64,000 nucleotides of DNA from Zobellia roscoffensis (GTDB taxonomy: Bacteria > Bacteroidota > Bacteroidia > Flavobacteriales > Flavobacteriaceae). The position numbers were made by a program, and so were the translations under genes. The first letter of the stretch is position 1. Each line of letters begins with the position of its first letter. The notes under the pieces are model-generated. The model was not told the DNA's origin, did no database searches, and worked only from the letters and a program-made list of their open reading frames with translations. Below are positions 1 to 9,504 of this stretch, piece by piece. The stretch covers positions 308,504 to 372,503 of the forward strand of contig NZ_JADDXT010000002.1 of the NCBI RefSeq assembly GCF_015330165.1, in the 5' to 3' direction.

Positions 1-3000
1 TCCCTATCCAGAACAGTGCCGATATCGATACGGCGAACAATACGATAACGGTCAATGTACCGGACGGAACGGACCTTAACGTTGCACCACAACTTTTAGA
101 GGTTTCCCTTGGGGCTACCTTTTCACCTGCAATCGATGACGTACAGGATTTTGGTTCACAGGTAACCTATACCGTCACCGCGGAAAACGGAACGAAACAA
201 CTGTGGACCGTGAACGTGACCGTTTCCGCCCCTACGGGAAGCGACCTGAACGAGATAACGGGCTTTGAGCTTACGGACCAGACCGATGTGGATATTGACG
301 ATACGACTAGTACGATAACGGTTACGGTTCCCGATGGCACTAACCTGAATACGGCTCCTTCGGTATTGAATATTTCCCCCAATGCCACGGTGACTCCCGC
401 GATAGGAGATATACAGGATTTTAGCCAACCCGTTGTGTATACGGTGACCGCCGAAAACGGGGACCCTAGGCTTTGGACCGTGAGCGTTACCGTTACGAAC
501 AGCAGTGAAAAGTCAATTGACAGTTTTGTAATCAACGGGATATCCGGAACAATCAACGGCACGGAAATATCTCTGACCCTGCCCTCGGGCACCAATGTAA
601 CGGCGCTGTCCCCTATAATCGAATTCTTCGGACAATCCGTGGTTCCCTCGCCGGGAACACCCACGGACTTCACCAACGATGTGGTCTACACCGTTACCGC
701 GGAGGATACCAGTACCTTGGACTATACCGTAATTGTTACGGTCCAAGCGGATACGAACACTGCGCCGACGGCAGGTGATTTTGCGGTTAGCTTCGAGCAG
801 GGCAGCAATAACAATAATATCGACCTTTCTCCCCATATCAACGATGGGGACGGGGATGCCCTAACGGTTACCGTGACGACCGCGCCCCCGAACGGAACGG
901 CCACGGTATCGGGCACTACAATCGTATACACCCCAAATCCCGGTCATAACGGTGCGGATGCTATAGGATATTCGGTAAACGACAGTAATGGCGGAACGGC
1001 AACCGCTACGGTAAGCGTAACGGTGAACGCCCCGGCGAACACCGTACCGACAGCAGGTGATTTTGCGGTTAGCTTTGAGCAGGACAGCAATAACAATAAT
1101 ATCGACCTTTCTCCTCATATCAACGATGGGGACGGGGATGCCCTAACGGTTACCGTAACGACCGCTCCCCCGAATGGAACGGCGACGGTATCGGGCACTA
1201 CGATCGTATACACCCCAAATCCCGATTATAATGGTGCGGATGCTATCGGTTATATGGTAAACGACGGTAATGGCGGAACGGCAACCGCTACGGCAAGCTT
1301 AACGGTGAACGCCCCTGCGAACACCGTACCGACGGCAGCTAATTTTGCGGTTAGCTTTGAGCAGGACAGCAATAACAATAATATCGACCTTTCTCCTCAT
1401 ATCAACGATGGGGACGGGGATGCCCTAACGGTTACCGTAACGACCGCTCCCCCGAATGGAACGGCGACGGTATCGGGCACTACGATCGTATACACCCCAA
1501 ATCCCGATTATAATGGTGCGGATGCTATCGGTTATATGGTAAACGACGGTAATGGCGGAACGGCAACCGCTACGGCAAGCTTAACGGTGAACGCCCCTGC
1601 GAACACCGTACCGACGGCAGCTAATTTTGCGGTTAGCTTTGAGCAGGACAGCAATAACAATAATATCGACCTTTCTCCTCATATCAACGATGGGGACGGG
1701 GATGCCCTAACGGTTACCGTAACGACCGCTCCCCCGAATGGAACGGCGACGGTATCGGGCACTGCAATCGTATATACCCCAAATCCCGGTCATAACGGTG
1801 CGGATGCTATAGGATATTCGGTAAACGACGGTAATGGCGGAACGGCAACCGCTACGGTAAGCGTAACGGTGAATGCCCCTGCGAACATAGCGCCTGTAGC
1901 TGTTGATGATACATATACAATTGACGAAGCCGGTAATTTAAACGTTCTTATTTTAACGAATGACACGGACAATGAAGGTGATGACTTAACTGTAAATTGG
2001 GTTGGGGGTAGCCCTGCTAATATTGGCCAAACTATTGGCGGTTCAGATGGTGGGCTGTTTACAATAACCGCTGGCGGAAACCTTACATTCGACACGAATG
2101 GCGAATTTGATAGTCTGAACGATGGTGATAGCCAAACGACAACCGTTCAATATAGAATAACCGATGGTAATTCCAACTCGAATATTGCGACGGTGACTGT
2201 ATCTGTGACTGGTGTTGATGACCCGAATAACAATCCTACGGCATTTATTTCAAGTGATGTTATGAGCGGGACAACACCACTTAGCGTGAATTTTAAAGGG
2301 GACCAATCTGATGATAGCGATGGGTCTATAACCTCTTATTTTTGGGATTTCGGAGAAAATGCCCAAACAAGTACATTGGCAAACCCAACTTATGAATATG
2401 TAAGTCCCGGTGAATACATAGTAACCCTAATGGTAACCGATAACGATGGTGCAACAGACTCCGATACAATAAGAATAACCGTTAGTGAACCTACAAATGG
2501 ACTTCCAACGGCAGTTATTTCTACTAGTACCACAACTGGAACAACACCTCTTAGTATTAATTTTATAGGTGAAAACTCGTATGATAATGATGGTTCCATT
2601 GTTTCATATGAATGGGATTTTGGGGAGAACGGCCAAACAAGTACAATTGCTAACCCCACTTATGAGTATGTCAGCCCCGGTGAATTTACTGTAATTTTGG
2701 TCGTAACCGATAACCTTGGTGCAACGGATTCCGATAGGGTAACGATAACCGTTAGCGAACCTTCTAATGAGCAGCCAACAGCTAATGCAGGTCCGAATCA
2801 GACCATCACCCTGCCCGCCAACGAGGTTGTCCTGGACGGTTCAGGTAGCAGCGATACTGCACCCGGTACGATTGACACCTATGCTTGGACGCAGGTCAAT
2901 GGTCCCGGCACGGCGAACATCGTATCCGCGAACAGTGAAAGCACACGTGTAAGCAACTTAATTCAAGGAACTTATACATTTGAGCTTACCGTGGTCGATA

Positions 3001-3365
3001 ATGGAAGCCCCGCACTTAACAATACGGATAGGATAACAATAATTGTAAAAGAGCCAATTAGTCAACCACCAACAGCAACTTTTAGTGGCTCACGAAATGT
3101 AAGCATAGGACAGCCGTCGGTTAGCGGAACAGTTACAATTTCAAATGGACCAATGACTTTTAACTTTGGGATGACTTCATTTGGGTCCGAAAGTGGAACA
3201 ATAACACTCACAATCAGTGGTAGCAGCTACACCGTATCTGTTCAAGGAGGTGAAAGTCAAAATAGAACATTAACAGAAAGTTTTCCTCCCGGCACATACA
3301 ATTACTCCTTAACTTTAAACGGTTCAGGTAATTACAGCGGAGGAGTAACCGCTCAACAATTATAA
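1..3365 (+). CDS. Giant repeat surface/adhesin-like protein, 5' partial (DUF5018-like, tandem-95, VCBS, PKD domains)
   Basis: The reading frame is already open at base 3 and runs to TAA at 3363-3365, so the gene begins before the window; about 1120 residues are visible. Domains in order: three DUF5018-like beta-sandwich modules (bases 3 to about 740, each ending in a YTVTAE...W/YTV.VTV pattern); four tandem-95/cadherin-like repeats of exactly 94 residues (756-1883); a VCBS-like module (about 1887-2222); two near-identical PKD domains with WDFGEN and NPTYEY motifs (about 2235-2766); a PKD/REJ-like module (about 2775-3056); and a glycine/serine-rich terminal domain of about 100 residues that I do not recognise. 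I see no typical T9SS C-terminal sorting signal. Role is inferred as cell-surface or secreted adhesion. Codon use switches at domain borders: C/G-ending codons to about 1890, A/T-ending to about 2780, C/G-rich again to about 2955, then A/T-rich. Confidence 0.85.
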   Translation, partial: PIQNSADIDTANNTITVNVPDGTDLNVAPQLLEVSLGATFSPAIDDVQDFGSQVTYTVTAENGTKQLWTVNVTVSAPTGSDLNEITGFELTDQTDVDIDDTTSTITVTVPDGTNLNTAPSVLNISPNATVTPAIGDIQDFSQPVVYTVTAENGDPRLWTVSVTVTNSSEKSIDSFVINGISGTINGTEISLTLPSGTNVTALSPIIEFFGQSVVPSPGTPTDFTNDVVYTVTAEDTSTLDYTVIVTVQADTNTAPTAGDFAVSFEQGSNNNNIDLSPHINDGDGDALTVTVTTAPPNGTATVSGTTIVYTPNPGHNGADAIGYSVNDSNGGTATATVSVTVNAPANTVPTAGDFAVSFEQDSNNNNIDLSPHINDGDGDALTVTVTTAPPNGTATVSGTTIVYTPNPDYNGADAIGYMVNDGNGGTATATASLTVNAPANTVPTAANFAVSFEQDSNNNNIDLSPHINDGDGDALTVTVTTAPPNGTATVSGTTIVYTPNPDYNGADAIGYMVNDGNGGTATATASLTVNAPANTVPTAANFAVSFEQDSNNNNIDLSPHINDGDGDALTVTVTTAPPNGTATVSGTAIVYTPNPGHNGADAIGYSVNDGNGGTATATVSVTVNAPANIAPVAVDDTYTIDEAGNLNVLILTNDTDNEGDDLTVNWVGGSPANIGQTIGGSDGGLFTITAGGNLTFDTNGEFDSLNDGDSQTTTVQYRITDGNSNSNIATVTVSVTGVDDPNNNPTAFISSDVMSGTTPLSVNFKGDQSDDSDGSITSYFWDFGENAQTSTLANPTYEYVSPGEYIVTLMVTDNDGATDSDTIRITVSEPTNGLPTAVISTSTTTGTTPLSINFIGENSYDNDGSIVSYEWDFGENGQTSTIANPTYEYVSPGEFTVILVVTDNLGATDSDRVTITVSEPSNEQPTANAGPNQTITLPANEVVLDGSGSSDTAPGTIDTYAWTQVNGPGTANIVSANSESTRVSNLIQGTYTFELTVVDNGSPALNNTDRITIIVKEPISQPPTATFSGSRNVSIGQPSVSGTVTISNGPMTFNFGMTSFGSESGTITLTISGSSYTVSVQGGESQNRTLTESFPPGTYNYSLTLNGSGNYSGGVTAQQL
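756..1883 (+). repeat. Four tandem 282-bp coding repeats
   Basis: Units start at 756, 1038, 1320 and 1602, with the period exactly 282 bp (94 codons) each time. Units two and three are almost identical over their whole length, differing mainly near the start of the unit (PTAGD versus PTAAN). Units one and four differ by a few silent and conservative changes. Each encodes one tandem-95/cadherin-like domain (FAVSFEQ ... NNNNIDLSPHINDGDGDA ... TVNAPA). Exact periodicity and near identity indicate recent duplication or ongoing gene conversion. Confidence 0.95.
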
Positions 3366-3773
3366 AAAAACCTAGAACTTTATCTTGTGAATTGTGATTA
3401 TAAATTTCACGAATTCTAGCAGAGTAAAAATCAGATACTATTTGACTAATTTAAAATCAAACGGTTTAAAAAAAATTCAGTATTTTTATTTAACTAAAAC
3501 ATACATTTCATTATTCTTTTTAGTTAAAAAAGACTCTCATATACTATAGTTAAGATAATATTTACAAGGTTTTCCTATAGGACCTTAATAAATTTGTGCA
3601 TTATAAGTACAGAAAAAATTTAATTATAGCAAGGAAGTCGAAATCTACTACTCTATACCACACGAATATTGTAGCCAAGGCTATGTTAGCAAAGGTAGCT
3701 ATCAACAATGGCATGCACAAAAGAAGACTACAACATACCATAACAACCCCGTATATATTTTTAGAGTGTAATT
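3366..3773. other. AT-rich intergenic gap
   Basis: About 400 bases between the surface protein and the ABC ATPase gene. It is AT-rich, with no convincing coding sequence, no clear hairpin terminator and no exact TAnnTTTG promoter. A GTG-started frame at 3596-3862 overlaps the next gene and looks like chance. Confidence 0.6.
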
Positions 3774-5015
3774 ATGAAACAGAAACACTGGGCTATATTT
3801 ACTGCCAATACATCTCATACAAAGGATTTTATAAACAATCTACTAGAAGGTTACCTACCTGAGGGATTTGACGAGTTAAAAGATAAAGAAGGTGCTCTCT
3901 TATCAAAATTGGCCGTTGAGCGCTTTATTGATATAGAAGACCGCCATGAGGCTAAAATAATTACTTCGAATTCCGATCAAAGTTTAAAATCTATGTCTAG
4001 CGGTGAACAGAAAAAAGCGCTGTTAAAACATATTTTGAGTTCAAATCCTGATTTTATAGTACTAGACAATCCTTTTGACAACTTGGATACAACTTCACAA
4101 GAGGACCTTAAAATAACACTTCAGAAAGTTTCTGAACATACTCCCATAGTGCAATTATTGAGTCGTAAAACGGATCTCTTGCCTTTTGCCAATACTTTCG
4201 CAAAACTGGAGGGTAAGGATTTATTTTTTCACGAGAGTGTCAGTTCACTTTCCGATAATACGTTAAAAGACCATTTTCAAGGAGATATACCTAAACCTAT
4301 CAACTCTTATAAAATTGACGAAGAAACATTAATCGCGTTAAAGAACGTGGGGGTCTCTTACAGTCAAAGGCCAATTTTACATGACATTAATTGGACGATT
4401 AAAAAAGGTGAGTTTTGGGAATTAAGAGGTAGAAATGGTAGTGGAAAAACAACCATACTCTCTATGATAACCGGAGAAAACCCAAAAGGCTACGGACAAG
4501 AACTCTATATTTTTGGACGCAAAAAAGGAACCGGCGAAAGTGTTTGGGAAATAAAAAAACGAATAGGCTATTTCACCCCTTCAATGACCGATAAATTTAC
4601 AGGCTATCATTCCGTAAGCCATATGATTATTTCAGGGCTTAACGACTCTATTGGACTTTACATTCAACCTACCGAGGCGCAACTTAGACTTTCCAAAGAA
4701 TGGCTTAAGTTAATTGGATTATGGGAAATGAAAGAAGAGCTATTCCATGATTTGTCCATGGGTCAAAAAAGATTGATTATGTGTGCTAGAGCAATGATAA
4801 AACATCCTCCATTGCTAATTCTTGACGAACCCACTGCGGGACTGGACGATGACAGCGCTGCTTTGTTTGTTGCTCTGGTAAACAAGTTTGCCACCCAAAG
4901 CGACACTACGGTCATCTTTGTATCACACAGGAAAGAACCTGGTCTTGAAGCGGAATACATTTATCAATTAGAGAAGTCAGATATAGGCTCAACGGGGAGA
5001 GTATTGACTACGTAA
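3774..5015 (+). CDS. ModF/PhrA-like tandem ABC ATPase with degenerate first ATPase domain
   Basis: 413-residue cytoplasmic protein with two ABC ATPase halves arranged like E. coli ModF (recalled, not aligned). The C-terminal half is complete: Walker A GRNGSGKT at 219-226, signature LSMGQ at 327-331 and Walker B LLILDEP at 347-353. The N-terminal half starts at the P-loop strand, where a GxxGxGKS would be expected but the sequence is FTANTSHTKDF. It keeps a signature (SSGEQ, 75-79), and its Walker B is FIVLDNP, with Asn in place of the catalytic Glu. The first nucleotide site is therefore probably inactive or structural. No transporter membrane subunit lies next to it. ATG chosen at 3774; no strong ribosome binding site is visible. 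It ends before a bidirectional terminator shared with the convergent secDF gene. Confidence 0.8.
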   Translation: MKQKHWAIFTANTSHTKDFINNLLEGYLPEGFDELKDKEGALLSKLAVERFIDIEDRHEAKIITSNSDQSLKSMSSGEQKKALLKHILSSNPDFIVLDNPFDNLDTTSQEDLKITLQKVSEHTPIVQLLSRKTDLLPFANTFAKLEGKDLFFHESVSSLSDNTLKDHFQGDIPKPINSYKIDEETLIALKNVGVSYSQRPILHDINWTIKKGEFWELRGRNGSGKTTILSMITGENPKGYGQELYIFGRKKGTGESVWEIKKRIGYFTPSMTDKFTGYHSVSHMIISGLNDSIGLYIQPTEAQLRLSKEWLKLIGLWEMKEELFHDLSMGQKRLIMCARAMIKHPPLLILDEPTAGLDDDSAALFVALVNKFATQSDTTVIFVSHRKEPGLEAEYIYQLEKSDIGSTGRVLTT

Positions 5016-5056
5016 CCTCTATCATCAATAAAAAACAAGACATTCGTCAAATACAA

Positions 5057-5085
5057 AAGCCGATTGCATATGCAATCGGCCTTTT
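5057..5085. terminator. Bidirectional terminator between the ABC ATPase gene and secDF
   Basis: Perfect inverted repeat GCCGATTGCAT/ATGCAATCGGC (5059-5080), flanked by an A-run on the left and CTTTT on the right. It lies between two converging genes, so it can terminate both. Confidence 0.85.
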
Positions 5086-5132
5086 ATATTAATTGAGTTA
5101 GTTAGTTCTTAACTCCTCAAATATAGAGAAAT

Positions 5133-8126
5133 TTATTTTACTTCCTTAGTTTCCGGCTCAACTGTACTTTTTTCTAGTCCGCCTGCTTTTGAAGACTTGT
5201 TCAACGTATCAAACATTACAGGGGTTGCAATGAACAATGATGAATATGTACCTACAATAACACCAATTATCATAGCGAACATAAATCCTCTTAATGATTC
5301 TCCACCGAAAATAAATATCGCCAATAATACTACCAAAGTAGTTAAAGAGGTATTTAATGTACGGCTCAATGTACTGTTCAATGCCAAATTAATATTGTCG
5401 CCACCGCGCCATCCTTTCTCACCGATAATCTCACGAATACGGTCAAACACAACCACGGTATCATTCAGCGAATACCCAATTACCGTTAATATAGCCGCGA
5501 TAAAGGCTTGGTCAATTTCCATATTGAAAGGCATTATGGTACCAAACAATGAGAATATACCCAACACTATCATCACATCATGGAAAACAGCCGTTACTGC
5601 ACCTAATGAGAATTGCCATTTCTGGAAACGCAACAAGATATACAAGAACACCACTGCCAACGACCCTAAGATTGCCAAGAAGGCATTGTTCTTAATATCA
5701 TCTGCTATTGTTGGTCCTACTTTTACAGATTGCAAAATACCAATTGACTTATCTCCCGAACCACTTACAAAGCTCTGTTCACTAATACCATCTGGCAAAT
5801 ATTTCTGTAAAGAAGTATATAATTTATTCTGAATTTCATTATCCACTTCAATACCTTCCACATCCACTTTGTAAGGCGTAGTAATCTTAATCTGATTAGA
5901 TTCACCAAACGTCTTCACGTTGGTTCCACTACCAAACACTTCATTTAACTCAGAGGCTATTTCAGATGGGTTAACAGACTGTTCAAAACGAACTTGATAC
6001 GAACGTCCTCCTATAAAATCAACTCCTTGTTGTAAACCTTTTGTAGCCAAAGAGAAAACACCAATACCCACTAAGATAGCAGAGAATATATAAGCAATCT
6101 TTCGTTTTGAAAGAAAGTCGATATTAATATTCTTGAATAATCCTTTTGTAATAGCGGTAGAAAAATCCAATGAACGCCCTTTGCCATCAATATACCAATC
6201 TACTAATAGACGTGTAATAAAGATAGCCGTGAACAATGAAGTTACAATACCGATAAGTAAAGTAGTTGCGAAACCTTTAATTGGACCTGAACCGAATATA
6301 AATAAAATGATTGCAGTTAAACCTGTGGTTATGTTCGCATCAAGAATAGAAGAAAGCGCATTTCCAAAACCATCTGCAACAGCCAATGATTTCCCTTTTC
6401 CTTTAGCCAGCTCTTCTTTAATACGTTCAAAGATAAGTACGTTCGCATCTACGGACATACCAATAGTAAGAACGATACCTGCAATACCAGGTAAGGTCAA
6501 TACCGCACTTAAGCTAGTAAGAACCCCAAATATCAAAAGAATGTTCAATAGTAAAGCGATATCCGCGAAAGCACCTGCTTTACCATAATAGAAAACCATC
6601 CATACCAATACGATTGCCATTGCAATCATAAAGGACATAAAACCACTATCAATAGCTTCTTGACCTAAAGATGGCCCTACAACTTCTGATTGTATAATTT
6701 CTGCTGATGCCGGCAGTTTACCTGCACGCAATACATTTGAAATATCTTTTGTTTCGTTGACGGTAAATGTACCCGTAATCTCTGAACGACCTCCTGAAAT
6801 AGGCCCAGAAGAAACACCTGGAGCAGTATATACTTTATTATCCAAAACAATAGCAATACCGGTTCTATTGGTATATGCATCTCCCGTTAGTTTTTCCCAT
6901 TCCTTAGCTCCTTTGGTGTTCATGCTCATGGTAACCGCCGGCTTACCGTTCACAAACTCATCACGAGCATCACTAACCACATCACCACTAATTCTTGGTG
7001 TATTATCCCGGTTAGATTTAAGTGCGTACAATTCTGCAATTTCAGAACCCTCAGATGGTCTTTCCCATAAGAACTTTACAAATTGCATGCTTGCAGGAAG
7101 TAATCTTCTAATTTCTTTCATTCTAAGGTACGAACCAATCTCGGCCGTATCCTGAATAGCAGCAACCCCAACAGCATAGCTAGGTGCTCCTATTTGAAAC
7201 TTATCAAATAAAGGGTTACGTTGTCCTGAGATATCCAATGAATCCTGAGAAACATCTGAAAGAAGTGAATCTAATTCCGATTCTTGCTTAACAGGCTCAT
7301 CAATATCATCTGCATCGATTAGTGTTTTCAGTTTTTCGTTCGCTTGAAAGAAGAAACCTTGTAATTCAGTATTGTTAGGCTGGTATGTTTCCCAGAACTC
7401 TAACTGTGCCGTACTTGACAACAACCCTTGCGCACGAGCAATATCTCTAGCACCAGGCAATTCTACCAAAATACGACCCGAATTACCTTCTCTTTGAATG
7501 TTTGGTTGTGTTACACCAAAACCATCTATACGCTCACGAAGTACTTCAAAAGCAGAAACAATGGATTCATCAATTTTTGTGCGGATGATAGGTTTAACCT
7601 CATCATCTGACATCTGAAAATTAACCTCACCACTCAGGCCTTTATTCGCAAAAATATCTGGAGAAGCTAATTTCGTATCTCCTTTAATTTTGTCAAAAGC
7701 ATTGAAGAAAAGCTCAATATACGTGTCATCACTATCTTTAGAAGCGGCATCGGCATCTGCCAAGGCTTTATTGAAAACAGGATTTTTGGTATTATTTGCC
7801 AAACCTTTTAAGATATCCTTTACGGAAATCTGAAGGGTAACGTTGATACCTCCTTTAAGGTCAAGCCCCTTGTTCAGCTCTTTCTTTTTGGCTTCGTTGT
7901 AGTTGGTGAAACCAAGGATTGAATTGTCTCCAATTGAATCTAAATACCTAGTCTCTAGCTCATCACGTTTAGAAACATAATTTTCTTCAGCGTCCGAAAT
8001 GCGGCTTTCCGCATACGCTTTTGCTTCGTTTTCTACCTTACCTCCTATAAAAGTATAGGATAATTGGTAGATACTTACTAGCCCAAAGAGTAGGGCAAAA
8101 AGCTTAATAAGTCCTTTATTCTGCAT
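5133..8126 (-). CDS. secDF: Protein translocase fusion SecDF
   Basis: 997-residue inner-membrane protein fusing SecD (N-terminal half) and SecF (C-terminal half), the usual form in Bacteroidota. It uses the proton motive force to help SecYEG release exported proteins on the periplasmic side. Visible signs: an N-terminal membrane anchor, the SecD signature LDLKGGINVTLQI near residue 90, a large P1 periplasmic domain, then six-helix bundles with GMSVDANVLIFERI (SecD) and GYSLNDTVVVFDRI (SecF), the conserved Asp-bearing helices of this RND-type family. Full length, with no frame break. ATG at 8126. Only about 150 bases separate it from mdh upstream, and it has its own TAnnTTTG promoter. The order secDF-mdh-...-gyrB is one I recall from related flavobacteria. 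Confidence 0.97.
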   Translation of the reverse strand: MQNKGLIKLFALLFGLVSIYQLSYTFIGGKVENEAKAYAESRISDAEENYVSKRDELETRYLDSIGDNSILGFTNYNEAKKKELNKGLDLKGGINVTLQISVKDILKGLANNTKNPVFNKALADADAASKDSDDTYIELFFNAFDKIKGDTKLASPDIFANKGLSGEVNFQMSDDEVKPIIRTKIDESIVSAFEVLRERIDGFGVTQPNIQREGNSGRILVELPGARDIARAQGLLSSTAQLEFWETYQPNNTELQGFFFQANEKLKTLIDADDIDEPVKQESELDSLLSDVSQDSLDISGQRNPLFDKFQIGAPSYAVGVAAIQDTAEIGSYLRMKEIRRLLPASMQFVKFLWERPSEGSEIAELYALKSNRDNTPRISGDVVSDARDEFVNGKPAVTMSMNTKGAKEWEKLTGDAYTNRTGIAIVLDNKVYTAPGVSSGPISGGRSEITGTFTVNETKDISNVLRAGKLPASAEIIQSEVVGPSLGQEAIDSGFMSFMIAMAIVLVWMVFYYGKAGAFADIALLLNILLIFGVLTSLSAVLTLPGIAGIVLTIGMSVDANVLIFERIKEELAKGKGKSLAVADGFGNALSSILDANITTGLTAIILFIFGSGPIKGFATTLLIGIVTSLFTAIFITRLLVDWYIDGKGRSLDFSTAITKGLFKNINIDFLSKRKIAYIFSAILVGIGVFSLATKGLQQGVDFIGGRSYQVRFEQSVNPSEIASELNEVFGSGTNVKTFGESNQIKITTPYKVDVEGIEVDNEIQNKLYTSLQKYLPDGISEQSFVSGSGDKSIGILQSVKVGPTIADDIKNNAFLAILGSLAVVFLYILLRFQKWQFSLGAVTAVFHDVMIVLGIFSLFGTIMPFNMEIDQAFIAAILTVIGYSLNDTVVVFDRIREIIGEKGWRGGDNINLALNSTLSRTLNTSLTTLVVLLAIFIFGGESLRGFMFAMIIGVIVGTYSSLFIATPVMFDTLNKSSKAGGLEKSTVEPETKEVK

Positions 8127-8166
8127 TGGTTATGTAAATTAATTGCGTGCTTTTTATAACAGCGTG

Positions 8167-8174
8167 CAAATATA
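8167..8174 (-). promoter_or_regulatory. secDF promoter -7 element (TATATTTG)
   Basis: On the minus strand this reads TATATTTG, an exact match to the Bacteroidota TAnnTTTG -7 element, about 40 bases upstream of the secDF start. No clear -33 TTTG was found. Confidence 0.6.
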
Positions 8175-8225
8175 TGATTTTCCCATAGGAATTGGCAATA
8201 TATTTGGAGTTATTGTAAAACAGAA

Positions 8226-8258
8226 ACATCTGCCCCTGAATTATTTCAGAAACAGATG
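8226..8258 (-). terminator. Probable mdh terminator
   Basis: Nested inverted repeat downstream of mdh: CATCTG/CAGATG outside and CTGAAATAATTCAG inside, followed on the minus strand by a T-rich stretch (TTTCTGTTTTA). The stem is imperfect, hence moderate confidence. Confidence 0.5.
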
Positions 8259-8283
8259 CTCATATCTATTCTTATCGTAAAGA

Positions 8284-9210
8284 CTATAATTCAAGTAGAC
8301 CGTTGGTCTTTTTTACTCCGGCAGCACTTTCTTGCATTTTTGCTTTTTCTGCATCGCTTAATGGAATATCAACTATTTTTTCAATTCCATTTTTACCTAA
8401 AACAACAGGTACACCAATACAAATATCATTAAGATCATACTCCCCTTCCAATAAAGTTGAACATGGGAAAATTTTCTTTTGATCACAAGCAATAGCCTGA
8501 ACCAAACCAGATACGGCCGCACCTGGAGCATACCACGCACTTGTACCCAACAATTTAGTCAATGTAGCACCACCTACCTTAGTATCCGCAGCAACTTGCT
8601 CTAAACGGTCATCAGATAGAAATTCTGAAACACGAATACTATTTCTTGTAGCATGAGAAGTTAAAGGAACCATTCCCGTATCACTATGACCACCTATAAC
8701 CATACCGTCTACATCTGAAATTGGAGCTTCTAGAGCCTCTGCCAAACGGTATTTAAAACGAGCACTATCCAATGCTCCACCCATACCTATAATCTTATGC
8801 TTAGGCAAACTGGTTGTTTTATGTACCAAATACGTCATGGTATCCATTGGGTTACTTACTATTATTAAAGTAACGTTTGGAGAATGTTCAACTAGGTTTG
8901 CAGATACTGTTTTTACAATTCCGGCATTGATACCTATTAATTCCTCACGCGTCATTCCCGGTTTTCTTGGAATACCCGAGGTAATTACAGCAATATCACT
9001 ATTGGCCGTTTTAGAGTAGTCATTAGTTACACCTGTAATTTTGGTATCGAAACCGTTTAAAGATGCAGTTTGCATCAAATCCATAGCCTTACCTTCGGCA
9101 TAGCCTTCCTTGATATCCAATAAAACTACTTCCGATGCAAAATTCTTTATGGCAATATACTCGGCACAGCTTGCCCCTACTGCTCCTGCCCCTACTACGG
9201 TAACTTTCAT
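8284..9210 (-). CDS. mdh: Malate dehydrogenase
   Basis: 308-residue NAD-dependent malate dehydrogenase of the TCA cycle (malate to oxaloacetate), LDH-like class. Seen: the Rossmann motif GAGAVG at 7-12; the acidic residue ending beta-2 (Asp32), which favours NAD over NADP; the substrate-binding arginines Arg82 and Arg88 in RKPGMTR; Arg151 after GGALDSA; and the catalytic His175 in GGHSDTGMVPL. Length is normal for the family. The Arg at position 82 supports malate over lactate dehydrogenase activity, since lactate dehydrogenases carry Gln there. Single gene with its own promoter and a likely terminator. Confidence 0.97.
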   Translation of the reverse strand: MKVTVVGAGAVGASCAEYIAIKNFASEVVLLDIKEGYAEGKAMDLMQTASLNGFDTKITGVTNDYSKTANSDIAVITSGIPRKPGMTREELIGINAGIVKTVSANLVEHSPNVTLIIVSNPMDTMTYLVHKTTSLPKHKIIGMGGALDSARFKYRLAEALEAPISDVDGMVIGGHSDTGMVPLTSHATRNSIRVSEFLSDDRLEQVAADTKVGGATLTKLLGTSAWYAPGAAVSGLVQAIACDQKKIFPCSTLLEGEYDLNDICIGVPVVLGKNGIEKIVDIPLSDAEKAKMQESAAGVKKTNGLLEL

Positions 9211-9284
9211 TTGTTATTATTTATTTGTTATTAAAGTTTTTCCCTTCAGATACCCTTGTTTTCAACATTTTTGAAAAGGGTTCC

Positions 9285-9292
9285 CAAATTTA
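9285..9292 (-). promoter_or_regulatory. mdh promoter -7 element (TAAATTTG)
   Basis: Exact TAnnTTTG on the minus strand, 75 bases upstream of the mdh start codon. That leaves a 5' leader of about 65-70 bases if used. Confidence 0.5.
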
Positions 9293-9504
9293 AACAATCT
9301 AAAAGGAAAACTACCGCCTAAATTGGGTTAAATGGTAGAAATGTCATCGATAAACTACTCGGTGAAATACACTCCTGTTAAAAAAGAATGCGCTTTAACG
9401 AAGATAAAACGGATTTGTTGCCGTACATCGAATTATAGCAATAGTACTTTACAATATGCCGTTCTACTAACAGTAAAACCCCCAAATAATTAAAACCTAC
9501 GACA

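Noticed and set aside
756..1883. Direct repeats considered as a CRISPR array
   Set aside because: Units are contiguous, 282 bp long and coding, without short repeats separated by unique spacers; no cas genes nearby.
156..2659. Several long minus-strand frames across the repeat surface gene
   Set aside because: They are shadows of the GC-rich, repetitive plus-strand coding sequence and mirror its repeat period.
3596..3862. GTG-started 88-codon frame before the ABC ATPase gene
   Set aside because: Overlaps the real gene out of frame, has no motif or ribosome binding site, and its composition matches non-coding AT-rich sequence.
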